Source of the DNA: Pseudomonas sp. G2-4
GTDB lineage: Bacteria; Pseudomonadota; Gammaproteobacteria; Pseudomonadales; Pseudomonadaceae
Reading direction: 5' to 3'
Assembly: GCF_030064125.1 (NCBI RefSeq)
Contig: NZ_CP125957.1
Location: 2,852,001-2,916,000 of the forward strand
DNA length: 64,000 bases
This document shows, in pieces, positions 26,352 to 35,635 of this stretch. Position numbers and translations under genes: made by a program. The notes beneath the pieces are model-generated. The model saw only the letters and a list, made by a program, of their open reading frames with translations. It ran no database searches and was not told the origin of the DNA. How positions within the stretch are numbered: the stretch's first letter is position 1; each line of letters begins with the position of its first letter.

Positions 26352-28925
26352 CTACAACCACCGCGGAGTAGTGAAAAACGAAGCCATCTCCGAGCGTGCC
26401 AGCGCCGAGCCGAAGTAGGGGCCCTGAACATGGTCGCAGGCCACGCTACGCAGTTGGCTGAATTGCCGGGCGTTTTCGATGCCTTCGGCAGTGACCATGA
26501 GCCCGACGCTGCGGCTCAGTCGGATCATCGCCAGGACGCCTTCCTGATCATGCTCCAGGCCCAGTTGGGCCAAGATGTTGCGATCGAAGCGGATGCCATC
26601 GAACGGCTGGTTCAAGACTTCGCGAAGGGAAGCGATGCTGGTGCCGAACTTGTCGATGTTGATCCGTACACCGAGATCCTTCAGGGCATGAAGGGTACTG
26701 GCGACGCTCTTATGGTCGGCCAACAGGACCCCTTCAGCCACTTCCAGGGTCAATCGATGAGGATCCAGGCCGCTCGCTTCAAGGGCCGTTTGCACCTGAC
26801 TAAGCAGGAAGCTGCTGCTGAACCACTTGGGCGAAACCGCGATGGACACGCTGACGGCAGTCGGCCAGGACGCCGCTTCTTCACAGACGTTAATCAGCAT
26901 CCAGGTCCCCAGTTCCTCCAACTGGCCCGACGCTTCGGCGACCGGTATGAAATCGGACCCACCCAGTTCGCCTTTCTCGGGATGATGCCAAAAGGTCTGG
27001 GCTTCAAAACCATGCAATTGCTCGGCGCTCACGTTGAAACGCGGTAAATAACGCAATTCCAGTTGATCCTCATGCATCGCCTGGCGCAATTGCTGCTCGT
27101 ATCGCCGACGATCGCGCGCCACATTACCCATGGCTTCCACGTACACGCGCCAGGTATTGCGGCCCGCCGCCTTGGCCGCATACAAGGCGATGTCGGCGTG
27201 GCGCAGCAGTTCATCAGCGTGTTCGTTACCCGGCTGTGACCAGGCAACGCCGATGCTCACCCCCAGGTACAGCGTGTTACCGTCCAGATGCATCGGGCGC
27301 TGCATGCAGTCGATCAGGCGCTCACAGAGTTGATCGAGGTCGCGCGCATCGCCGGGGTCGGGCATGACGATGACAAACTCATCGCCGCCCAGACGCGCCA
27401 CCAGGTCGGTGCCGCGCACGTTTTGCTGAAGGATATGCGCCACTTCCCTGAGCACTTTGTCCCCCACGGCATGGCCCAGGGAATCGTTGACCGGCTTGAA
27501 TCGGTCCATATCCAGGTTCAACACCGCCAGCGATGTGCCGTCAGCTCGGTCCAGGTGCTCGCGCAGGCAATCGAACAAGCGGTTTCGGTTGGCCAGCCCG
27601 GTCAGCGGGTCGTGCAGGGAAAGATGTTTGATCTGGGCCAGCGCCCGCAGCTCCTCGGTGATATCGGTAGCGGTGCCGCGAAACCCCAAGGTGCCGGCTT
27701 CGATGGCCCGTACCGAGAGTTTGCAGGTGCGTATGCGCTGGTTGCGCGCGGTGTATTCGCATAGCAACGGGGCGGATGAAGCACTGTTGGCGCCGCCGAG
27801 TAGCCATTGGGCAATCGAAATTGACCCTCCATGGGGGTGAAGCAGCCGATGGAGGGGCTTGCCCAACCACTCGATGGGGCTGAACCCGGTCACTTGTTCA
27901 AAACGGTCGGACAGGTAGGTCAACGTTCCGGTGGAGTCGACCTCCCACAACCAGTCAGACGACACTTCGGCAATGTCCCGGAAGCGTTCTTCGCTGCGCT
28001 CCAACGCTTTGCGGTGGGCCAGCAGGCTGGTGTACTGGCCTTCCTGGGCACGAAGCATGGCCAGGGCATGGTGCAACACGGCCAGCGCCAGGATCCCGAG
28101 AAAGAGCAGCGCCAGGATCAGCAAGGGCAGCAATATTTTGCGTAGATCCTTGCCGGGGGTTGGCGGATTCCAGGTCAGGGCCTCCTGGGTCTGTCCGTCA
28201 AGGGAGACCTGGGCTGTCCCGGCCTGTCCCGGCGAGCTGGAAATATGGGCATCCGGCAGGGCAAAGTCCCGCGCCAGGTTTTGCAGGGCGGCGCTATCGA
28301 GTACTTTCACGAACAACAGCAGGCTGGGTGGGCCCGGAATCTCGGGCACGCTGGTGTCCGTGCCGGTGGTGATGGCGGAAGCGGCGACAAATGCCGGCAT
28401 GCCCTCGTGATGCAGCAGCTCAACGACGACTTCATCACGCTTCTCTGGCGTGCTGGCTTTCTTTCCCAGCGCTCGCAGATCGCCAGCCAGCCAGGTGTCG
28501 GCCTCAATCTCATTCATCTGGCCATCGATCACTGAATAGACGGTTTTGCCTGTCGGGGAAATGACAAATACCGCCTGGTAGCCGTAGAGATCGTTAACGC
28601 TGCTGCCGACATTTTCCTGCTCGTAGGCCCAGTCTTTATCAACCACCACATGCAGGTGCCGGTAGGCATCGCTCCACTTGGAGTAATCGCTCAGGTCACG
28701 CGAGATGCCGGTGCGGATACCGTCGATGGCCCGCTGGGCAAAAAACAGACTCTGTTCGCGGGCGCGTTCGTCCTGGGCCCCGGTGATGTTGAGCAACACC
28801 GCGATAGCCAGAGCGGACATGACAAAAAGCAGGAACATGATGGCCGGAAACGTGCGACGAGTGAAACTTCGGGTTGGCGAGCCCGGAGGGAAAACGGAGG
28901 ATTTGTGGCCAGCATCTTCGGTCAT
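26352..28925 (-). CDS. Membrane CHASE4-PAS-GGDEF-EAL protein with degenerate EAL
   Basis: An 857-residue c-di-GMP signalling protein. Two membrane helices (about 27-47 and 263-287) flank a periplasmic CHASE4-like domain. A PAS domain (about 315-430) and a GGDEF domain follow, the latter with intact LGGDEF and an inhibitory RxxD site (RGTD) five residues before it, so diguanylate cyclase activity is expected. The C-terminal EAL domain looks inactive: EAL is EAQ, the Asn of NLS is Ala (IAVSPKWF), DDFG is DKFG and the active-site Lys is Arg (IRFD). It probably makes c-di-GMP or acts as a receptor. The gene stands alone; its 3' end is 35 bases from the long repeat element. Confidence 0.92.
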   Translation of the reverse strand: MTEDAGHKSSVFPPGSPTRSFTRRTFPAIMFLLFVMSALAIAVLLNITGAQDERAREQSLFFAQRAIDGIRTGISRDLSDYSKWSDAYRHLHVVVDKDWAYEQENVGSSVNDLYGYQAVFVISPTGKTVYSVIDGQMNEIEADTWLAGDLRALGKKASTPEKRDEVVVELLHHEGMPAFVAASAITTGTDTSVPEIPGPPSLLLFVKVLDSAALQNLARDFALPDAHISSSPGQAGTAQVSLDGQTQEALTWNPPTPGKDLRKILLPLLILALLFLGILALAVLHHALAMLRAQEGQYTSLLAHRKALERSEERFRDIAEVSSDWLWEVDSTGTLTYLSDRFEQVTGFSPIEWLGKPLHRLLHPHGGSISIAQWLLGGANSASSAPLLCEYTARNQRIRTCKLSVRAIEAGTLGFRGTATDITEELRALAQIKHLSLHDPLTGLANRNRLFDCLREHLDRADGTSLAVLNLDMDRFKPVNDSLGHAVGDKVLREVAHILQQNVRGTDLVARLGGDEFVIVMPDPGDARDLDQLCERLIDCMQRPMHLDGNTLYLGVSIGVAWSQPGNEHADELLRHADIALYAAKAAGRNTWRVYVEAMGNVARDRRRYEQQLRQAMHEDQLELRYLPRFNVSAEQLHGFEAQTFWHHPEKGELGGSDFIPVAEASGQLEELGTWMLINVCEEAASWPTAVSVSIAVSPKWFSSSFLLSQVQTALEASGLDPHRLTLEVAEGVLLADHKSVASTLHALKDLGVRINIDKFGTSIASLREVLNQPFDGIRFDRNILAQLGLEHDQEGVLAMIRLSRSVGLMVTAEGIENARQFSQLRSVACDHVQGPYFGSALARSEMASFFTTPRWL

Positions 28926-29249
28926 AAATAAGTCATCAGCTAAAAAGCGATATCACCCGCACATGCTCTTTATCGGCTGTCAGGCTGATTAACTTAGTCA
29001 TGATCGATAATGGTGCGCAGGGCAGTGCCGTATCCGGATGGGAAGGGGTTGCTTGATAAGGCGGTGTTTCGAACTTTTATTGCAGGAAAGACTAAAAGTT
29101 GAATGAGTTTTGCTTGATTCATGCGTAAAAGACATTCTTTTCTGTCGCGTCATACCCCCTGGGGTGATGTGCAGGACTTGAAGCGAAGCGCAATGACCAG
29201 CGCGTTTCCGCCAGCCAGTCACTGCGTTTCACCCCTTTATGGGATTGCC
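28926..29249. other. Intergenic region, no gene seen
   Basis: 324 bases between the 3' end of the PoxB-like gene and the start of the GGDEF/EAL gene, both on the minus strand. It should contain the promoter of the latter. I see no repeat, RNA gene or convincing operator. Confidence 0.5.
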
Positions 29250-31049
29250 TCACTCTTTATCCTTGCGATGACCCGGTAGCAGAGCGCCCAAAACCTGCTT
29301 GGCGGTCTCTACCACAATGCCTCGCTCGTTCGGATCGCCTTGAAGCAAGGTCGAGGCAAATTTCTTCGCCTGGTCCAGTTTGATATGCGGCGGCAGCGGT
29401 GGCACGTCTGGATCGGTCCTGAATTCGATCAGCACCGGACGGCCGGCAGCGAGTGCTTCCTCCCAGGCAGCAGCCACGTTGTCCTCATGCTCCACAAGGA
29501 TGCCTTTCAAGCCAATGGATTCGGCGAACAGGTGATAGGGCACGTCCGGAATGTTCTGGGAGGCCTCGAATTTCGGGTCGCCTTCCATCACCCGTTGTTC
29601 CCACGTCACCTGGTTGAGGTCCTGATTATTGAACACCGCGCAGATCCAGGTGCCGTTGGCCCAGGTTTGCCAATATTTCGCCACGGTAATCAGTTCGGCC
29701 ATGTTGTTCATCTGCATGGCACCATCGCCGACCAGGGCGATCACAGGCCGCTGCGGATGACAGAATTTCGCGGCGATGGCGTAGGGCACGGCGGCGCCCA
29801 TTGAGGCCAGGCCACCGGACAGCGAGCACATCATGCCGCGCCGGATCTTGATATCCCGGGCGTACCAATTGGCGCAGGAGCCGGAATCGCAGGTGATGAT
29901 GGCGTGATCCGGCAACCGGGGCGATAGCTCGAATGTCACCCGTTGCGGGTTGATCGGCTTGGCTGACATCAATGCGCGCTTTTCCAGGGTCTTGTCCCAG
30001 TCCGCCCGCCAGTGTTCGATTTTCTTGCGCCAGGTCCGATCGGGCTTTTCCTCGATCAGGGGTAACAACGCTCGCAGGGTGTCGACGCTGTCGCCCTGCA
30101 GATTGACCTCCATCGGGTATCGCAGGCTGAGCATGTCCGGTTGGATATCAATCTGCACGCCCCGGGCTTGGCCTTCGGGTGGCAGGAACTCAGCGTAGGG
30201 AAAGCCAGAGCCGATCATCAGCAACGTGTCGCAACCGGCCATCAGGTTGTCACTGGGCTTTGTGCCCAGCAGGCCGATGGAGCCGGTGACCCAGGGCAGG
30301 TCATCCGGCACGACAGCCTTGCCGAGCAGGGCCTTGGCCACGCCGGCCCCGAGTTTTTCGGCGAGAGCGATCACTTCGTCTGTCGCCTGCAGAGCTCCGG
30401 CGCCGACCAGGATGGCGACCTTCTTGCCTGCGTTCAGGACGTCGGCGGCTTTGCGCAGGTCCTCTTCATAGGGCACGACTTTGGGTTTGCGATAGCCGAC
30501 GCCGGAGTGAACCGTTCCATGTTTGTGCGGTGGTTCGGAGTATTCCATTTCCTGCAGGTCATTCGGCAGGATCAGTGCCGTGACCCGACGCTCACCCACT
30601 GCCGTGCGTACGGCGCGGTCGAGCAGATGGCGCACTTGGGAGGGCGCACTGGCCTGCTGGACGAACGCCCCGGCCACGTCCTTGAACAGGCTGACCAGGT
30701 CCAGTTCCTGTTGGTAGTGCCCGCCCAGGGCAGTGCGGGCCTGTTGGCCGCTGATGGCGAGCACGGGCATGTGGTCCATTCGGGCGTCGTAGAGGCCGGT
30801 GATCAGGTGCGAGGCCCCCGGCCCCGAGGTGGCGATGCATACGCCCAGTTCGCCGGTGAACTTGGCATGGGCGCAGGCCATGAAGGCGGCCATCTCTTCA
30901 TGACGCGCCTGGATGAAGCGGATTTTTCCATCGGCGCGGTTCAAGGCGCCAAAGACACCGTTGATACCATCGCCCGGATAGCCATAAATGCGGCGAACCC
31001 CCCATTGGTAAAGACGTTCCACCAGAAAATCACCGACGGTCATGCTCAT
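29250..31049 (-). CDS. TPP-dependent pyruvate oxidase-like enzyme (PoxB/YdaP type)
   Basis: A 599-residue member of the acetolactate-synthase/pyruvate-oxidase family. The PYR domain carries GYPGDGINGVFGAL and the cofactor-activating Glu in QARHEEMAAFMA (about residue 52). A central Rossmann-like domain (about 190-330) follows, and then the PP domain with GDGAMQMNNM and FNNQDLN, a complete TPP-magnesium motif. The likely reaction is oxidative or non-oxidative decarboxylation of pyruvate. A GAGGGAC ribosome site supports the ATG at 31049. It does not belong to a visible operon. Confidence 0.88.
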   Translation of the reverse strand: MSMTVGDFLVERLYQWGVRRIYGYPGDGINGVFGALNRADGKIRFIQARHEEMAAFMACAHAKFTGELGVCIATSGPGASHLITGLYDARMDHMPVLAISGQQARTALGGHYQQELDLVSLFKDVAGAFVQQASAPSQVRHLLDRAVRTAVGERRVTALILPNDLQEMEYSEPPHKHGTVHSGVGYRKPKVVPYEEDLRKAADVLNAGKKVAILVGAGALQATDEVIALAEKLGAGVAKALLGKAVVPDDLPWVTGSIGLLGTKPSDNLMAGCDTLLMIGSGFPYAEFLPPEGQARGVQIDIQPDMLSLRYPMEVNLQGDSVDTLRALLPLIEEKPDRTWRKKIEHWRADWDKTLEKRALMSAKPINPQRVTFELSPRLPDHAIITCDSGSCANWYARDIKIRRGMMCSLSGGLASMGAAVPYAIAAKFCHPQRPVIALVGDGAMQMNNMAELITVAKYWQTWANGTWICAVFNNQDLNQVTWEQRVMEGDPKFEASQNIPDVPYHLFAESIGLKGILVEHEDNVAAAWEEALAAGRPVLIEFRTDPDVPPLPPHIKLDQAKKFASTLLQGDPNERGIVVETAKQVLGALLPGHRKDKE

Positions 31050-31374
31050 GTCTGTCCCTCACGTTGATGGGCCGCAGCGCCTTCGGGTGGCGTGCAGCGC
31101 TTTGTGTTCATACAGGACTGGACCCCGGCGCTGCGTCCAAGGTTTCGATTTTTTCGAGGGCAGGGGGTTAATGCCAGGCGGGCTGTATCGCAGTGTGTAT
31201 CGGGCGAGGTTGTCAAAACCCAGCCGCAATACCGGCCGGGGACAGGGGAGCCTTTCAACTGGCTGCAGGCGAGGAATGTCTGGAATGCGGGCACATGCAA
31301 GTTTGTGTAAGCCTGCCGGTGGCAGGCTCTTTACATACAACGTCTAGCAGGCTGGATTCCCATCGTGCCTGGAA
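31050..31374. other. Intergenic region with one hairpin
   Basis: 325 bases between the chemoreceptor and PoxB-like genes, both minus. AGCCTGCC-GGT-GGCAGGCT (31310-31328) is a perfect 8-bp hairpin. It could end chemoreceptor transcripts, although no T-run follows on the minus strand. Nothing else recognisable. Confidence 0.45.
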
Positions 31375-33171
31375 TCACTCCGCCAACAACACCGCCGCGT
31401 CGAACCCCACCCGCAAGTTGCCCCAATGACGGCCGCCGAAGAAGAACGGTACGTCGATCTCGGTCATGATCTCCCCGGTGTCACGCAGGTAGGTCTGGAG
31501 CAGGAAACGCTGGACGTTGCCGGCTGCGCGCAGGCCGATCGGGTCGCCGAAGATGCGCTTGTTGCGACACACCGGCAGGTCGACAGCACGATCACCGGTG
31601 GGTGGCTTGGAGACCCAGCTGTTGTTCACCGGGCAATAGCCCTTGCTATCGACAATGAACGAAACCTTGCCCCCCGGCGTGCTGCGGGTGAGCTTGTCGC
31701 ACTCTTCCTGGCAGGCCTGGGCAAAGCGTTCGGTGTAGCTGGTCATGTACTGCTTGGGGTCAGTGCCGGGGATCAATTGGTAACTCTGGTCGAACAGGTT
31801 CAGACCTTCCCTTTGCAGCGCCTCCAGGCGCTCCTGAAGCGTGTCCCGGCATTGGCTGGCGCGGGTGATGGCGGCATCCAGCTTGCCGTGGCCGAGCACG
31901 AACCGGCCCAACAGTGCCTGGACCTTTTCGGCAACGCCGGACAGGTCACGGGTGGCCGTCGCCGAATGCTGCATGCGCTGGTCGATCAACTGGCTGTCGG
32001 CATGGATCTGGGTGACCCGTTCGTTGATGCCCGTGTTGCTGTCGGCGAACTGCTGGATATGCGTGGCGATGTCCGCCAGCTTGCCGTTGGTGGATTCGAA
32101 ATCGCCGATCATGCTCTCGAAATGGCCGGAGGCACGCTCCACCACTTTCTGGGTTTCCCGGGCGCTGTGGCTGATCTGGGTGGTCTGTTCGTGGGTAGAA
32201 CCGACTTCTTCAAGCATGGCGTCGATGTTGCGGGAGATATCATCGGTGGCGCGGCTGACGTTCTGCGCCAGGGTCCGCACTTCATCAGCCACCACCGCGA
32301 AACCCCGACCGCTCTCGCCAGCCCGGGCGGCTTCGATGGCGGCGTTGAGGGCCAGCAGATTGGTTTGGGCAGAGATCTGCTGGATCAATCCAACGATGGA
32401 CTTGATGCTTGAGGAGCGTTGGTTCAAGGCCCCCACGAGCGTGGCAAACTCACTGAGACTGTTGGAGATTTCGCTGATGTTGCCGGTCACTTCCAGCAGC
32501 TCGGCATAGGAGTCGCGGGCCATGCTCAGGTTCTGGGCGGTGGTGCTGGAGATGCCTTGGGTCTGGCGCGAGACTTCTTCGATGCGGCCTACGGCGGTGT
32601 TGCTCTGGTCCATCACTTCCTTGGCGAAGCGCGCCTGGTGGGTGGCGCTGTCGCTGGAATCGCTGATGTTTTTCAGCGAGCGGGCCGATTCGACGGCGAT
32701 GTGCACGGTCAGCGCCTGGACGTTACTGATGATCTCCCGTTGCTTGGCCAGGAAACGGTTACAGGTGCCGGCCAGCACGCGAATTTCGTCGTGGGTCACC
32801 AGGGGAAGGTCCTTGGACAAATCGCCTTCGCCGTTGGCGATCTCTTCCAGGGCCTTGGTCATGGCGGTGACGGGACGCACGATGAGGTGGCGAAAGTACC
32901 AGACCATGAAACTGATCATGCCCAGCGTCAGGAGCGTGCCGAAGAGCAGGGCATGGGTGAGGCTGTCGAGCCGGCCCTCGATCTGGCCCAGCAACCCGGC
33001 ATCCAGCTGCGCGTCGCGCAGCTGCAAGACAATGTCAGCGCGTGCACTCAGGGCGACCCAGTACAACAACCCACTGACCACGACCAACAGGAAAAGGCTC
33101 GACAGCTTTTTGGTGAGCGTATCGAAAAATTGCATTTCGATAGACTCGTACAAGGCCTTTAACGTCTGCAT
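31375..33171 (-). CDS. Methyl-accepting chemotaxis protein with C-terminal sensor-like domain
   Basis: A 598-residue chemoreceptor. The start is ATG 33171 with an AGGAG site seven bases upstream; a TTG at 33189 is less likely. Two membrane helices (about 22-42 and 73-95) enclose only about 30 periplasmic residues. HAMP follows, then the signalling domain with the hairpin tip [20 protein letters not shown]. The last 170 residues, after the coiled coil, form an extra domain ending [15 protein letters not shown], a pattern typical of Cache-like sensors. The receptor may therefore sense a cytoplasmic ligand. The ligand is unknown. Confidence 0.92.
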   Translation of the reverse strand: MQTLKALYESIEMQFFDTLTKKLSSLFLLVVVSGLLYWVALSARADIVLQLRDAQLDAGLLGQIEGRLDSLTHALLFGTLLTLGMISFMVWYFRHLIVRPVTAMTKALEEIANGEGDLSKDLPLVTHDEIRVLAGTCNRFLAKQREIISNVQALTVHIAVESARSLKNISDSSDSATHQARFAKEVMDQSNTAVGRIEEVSRQTQGISSTTAQNLSMARDSYAELLEVTGNISEISNSLSEFATLVGALNQRSSSIKSIVGLIQQISAQTNLLALNAAIEAARAGESGRGFAVVADEVRTLAQNVSRATDDISRNIDAMLEEVGSTHEQTTQISHSARETQKVVERASGHFESMIGDFESTNGKLADIATHIQQFADSNTGINERVTQIHADSQLIDQRMQHSATATRDLSGVAEKVQALLGRFVLGHGKLDAAITRASQCRDTLQERLEALQREGLNLFDQSYQLIPGTDPKQYMTSYTERFAQACQEECDKLTRSTPGGKVSFIVDSKGYCPVNNSWVSKPPTGDRAVDLPVCRNKRIFGDPIGLRAAGNVQRFLLQTYLRDTGEIMTEIDVPFFFGGRHWGNLRVGFDAAVLLAE

Positions 33172-33417
33172 GCCGCTGCTCCTGGGCAAAAAAAATCACT
33201 CAATGGAATACATTCGACCGCTGGCGACAAAGCTTTAGCGAGTCAGGGCAATTTGATATCAGATTGATCTTTCAGGCTGTTTGTGACTTTCCATCGAGTC
33301 GCTGAAACAAATGTCAATACTTATGCTGGCGAATTAGACGAAAGTCGTACTGGTACTCTGCCCAGCGGCTGCTACGGTTTGAGGGGAAAACAATAAAAAC
33401 AACGGGAGATGACCCTC

Positions 33418-33684
33418 ATGTCCACTCAAAAGCAACAGGCTGCGCGTGCCTATTGGACGGAAAACCTGCGCTGGATGCTGGTACTACTGGCAATCTGGTT
33501 TTTGGTGTCGTTCGGCTTTGGTATTTTGCTGGTTGACTCACTCAACACCATCAGTTTCTTCGGCACACCTCTAGGGTTCTGGTTCGCCCAGCAGGGGTCC
33601 ATCTATGTCTTTGTGCTCGAGATCTTCTTCTATGTCTGGAAGATGAATCAGCTCGATCGCAAGTATGACGTCCACGAAGACTGA
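33418..33684 (+). CDS. DUF4212 small membrane subunit of a sodium/solute symporter
   Basis: An 88-residue protein with two membrane helices (about 18-38 and 55-75) of the DUF4212 family. The start at 33418 has a GGGAG site; an in-frame ATG at 33409 overlaps that site. DUF4212 proteins are nearly always encoded directly before a symporter of the VC_2705 subfamily, as here (gap of 11 bases), and probably form a subunit of it. Confidence 0.92.
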   Translation: MSTQKQQAARAYWTENLRWMLVLLAIWFLVSFGFGILLVDSLNTISFFGTPLGFWFAQQGSIYVFVLEIFFYVWKMNQLDRKYDVHED

Positions 33685-33695
33685 GGCCGACGAGC

Positions 33696-35468
33696 ATGGA
33701 AACCCAAACCCTGATCTATCTGTTCGTCGGTGCAAGCTTCGCGCTCTATATTGCTATCGCGATCTGGACACGTGCCGGCTCCACCAGTGAATACTATGTC
33801 GCGAGCAAGGGGGTGCACCCGGTACTCAACGGCATGGCCACTGGCGCTGACTGGATGTCGGCAGCCTCGTTCATTTCCATGGCTGGGATCATCGCCTTCG
33901 CCGGCTATGACGGTTCGGTCTACTTGATGGGCTGGACCGGTGGCTACGTGCTGCTGGCGATGTGCCTGGCACCGTATCTGCGCAAGTTCGGCAAGTTCAC
34001 TGTGCCTGAGTTCGTCGGAGCGCGTTATTACTCGCAAACGGCGCGGGTGGTGGCGGTGATCTGCGTGATCTTTATTTCCTTCACCTACGTGGCGGGGCAA
34101 ATGCGGGGAGTGGGTATTGTGTTCTCCCGCTATCTCGAGGTGGACATCAACACCGGTGTGATGATCGGCATGGCCATCGTGTTTTTCTATTCCGTGCTGG
34201 GTGGAATGAAAGGCATCACCTACACCCAGGTGGCGCAGTACTGCGTGATGATCTTCGCCTACATGGTGCCGGCGATTTACATCTCGATGATGATCACCGG
34301 TAATCCGATTCCGCAGTTGGGCTTTATCAGCGAAGTCACGGGTTCGGGGCAGAGCGTGATTGAAAGGCTCAACGGGCTCGGGGCGGAGCTGGGCTTCACG
34401 GCCTACACCGATGGCAGCAAGTCGACGACGGACGTGTTCTTCATCACCATGGCGCTGATGGTGGGCACGGCAGGACTGCCTCATGTCATTGTGCGTTTCT
34501 TCACGACCCCTACTGTACGGGATGCCCGCAAATCCGCAGGCTACGCGCTGCTATTCATTGCCATCCTCTATACCACCGCACCGGCCGTAGCGGCGTTTGC
34601 CCGCACCAATCTGCTGACTTCGATTCCGAATGTCAGCTATAGCACGGCACCGACGTGGTTCAAGGCTTGGGAAAACTCCGGGCTGATCGCCTGGGTGGAC
34701 AAGAACAACGACGGCATCATCCAGTACGGTCCCGGTGCCGCGTTGGTCGGAGCCCCAAGCTTCAAGACCACCGAGCGAGGGGCCTATGAGCAACGTCTGC
34801 TCAACAATCAGGTTTCGCCGGTGGCCAACGAGCTGTATGTGGACAACGACATCATGGTTCTGGCCAATCCGGAAATTGCCGGTTTGCCGGGTTGGGTGAT
34901 CGCGTTGATCGCTGCCGGTGGCCTGGCGGCCGCCTTGTCTACTGCTGCGGGGTTGCTGTTGGTGATCTCCACCTCGGTTTCCCATGACCTGCTCAAGAGC
35001 AACATGCTGCCCAGGATCACCGAAAGACAGGAGCTGCTGGCTGCGCGGATTTCCGCCGGGGTGGCGGTATTGATCGCCGGGCTGTTCGGCATCTATCCAC
35101 CTGCATTCGTGGCCCAGGTGGTGGCCTTTGCCTTCGGCTTGGCAGCGTCCTCATTCTTCCCGGTCATCGTCATGGGGATATTCTCCAAGCGCATGAACCG
35201 TGAGGGCGCGATCGCCGGGATGATTGTGGGGCTGACGTTCACCTTCAGCTACATCGTCTACTTCAAGTTCGTGAACCCGGCGATGAACACCGCCGATCAC
35301 TGGTGGCTTGGGGTATCGCCGGAAGGCATTGGTACGTTGGGAATGCTCTTCAACTTCATCGCAGCCATTGTGGTGTCGCGCTTCACCGCGCCGCCGCCGG
35401 AGCATATCCAGCACCTGGTGGAAGATATCCGGGTTCCACGGGGGGCCGGTGCCGCCGTCGATCATTGA
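33696..35468 (+). CDS. Sodium:solute symporter, VC_2705/ActP-like
   Basis: A 590-residue SSS-family transporter with about 13 hydrophobic helices. Visible family segments are the N-terminal SEYYVASKGVHPVLNGMATGADWMSAASFISMAG and the central GTAGLPHVIVRFFTTP. An extra hydrophilic stretch near residues 320-385 (contains KNNDGIIQYG) is typical of the VC_2705 subfamily. The substrate is probably a small carboxylate such as acetate; the sequence does not settle it. A strong terminator follows. Confidence 0.9.
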   Translation: METQTLIYLFVGASFALYIAIAIWTRAGSTSEYYVASKGVHPVLNGMATGADWMSAASFISMAGIIAFAGYDGSVYLMGWTGGYVLLAMCLAPYLRKFGKFTVPEFVGARYYSQTARVVAVICVIFISFTYVAGQMRGVGIVFSRYLEVDINTGVMIGMAIVFFYSVLGGMKGITYTQVAQYCVMIFAYMVPAIYISMMITGNPIPQLGFISEVTGSGQSVIERLNGLGAELGFTAYTDGSKSTTDVFFITMALMVGTAGLPHVIVRFFTTPTVRDARKSAGYALLFIAILYTTAPAVAAFARTNLLTSIPNVSYSTAPTWFKAWENSGLIAWVDKNNDGIIQYGPGAALVGAPSFKTTERGAYEQRLLNNQVSPVANELYVDNDIMVLANPEIAGLPGWVIALIAAGGLAAALSTAAGLLLVISTSVSHDLLKSNMLPRITERQELLAARISAGVAVLIAGLFGIYPPAFVAQVVAFAFGLAASSFFPVIVMGIFSKRMNREGAIAGMIVGLTFTFSYIVYFKFVNPAMNTADHWWLGVSPEGIGTLGMLFNFIAAIVVSRFTAPPPEHIQHLVEDIRVPRGAGAAVDH

Positions 35469-35504
35469 CCCGGTGTAAAGGCTGATACCAAAAGGGCAAC
35501 GAGC

Positions 35505-35537
35505 AATGGCGCCGGAGCAATCCGGCGCCATTTTTTT
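35505..35537 (+). terminator. Rho-independent terminator after the symporter
   Basis: AATGGCGCCGG (35505-35515) and CCGGCGCCATT (35522-35532) form a perfect 11-bp stem with a 6-base loop, followed by a run of T residues to 35537. Confidence 0.95.
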
Positions 35538-35576
35538 GTATTGCGTCAAGTAGATAGGTGTAAGTACGTATTTACT

Positions 35577-35595
35577 GGGAATGATTCTCAAAGTA
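35577..35595. promoter_or_regulatory. Probable Fur box upstream of the first TonB receptor
   Basis: GGGAATGATTCTCAAAGTA agrees with the 19-base Fur consensus at 11 positions, including the core AATGAT and TCA. It lies about 40 bases before the receptor start, as expected for iron repression. Confidence 0.6.
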
Positions 35596-35635
35596 TATTC
35601 GCTCTCATTAACGTCCCCCCAATGAGTGCAGCGTC

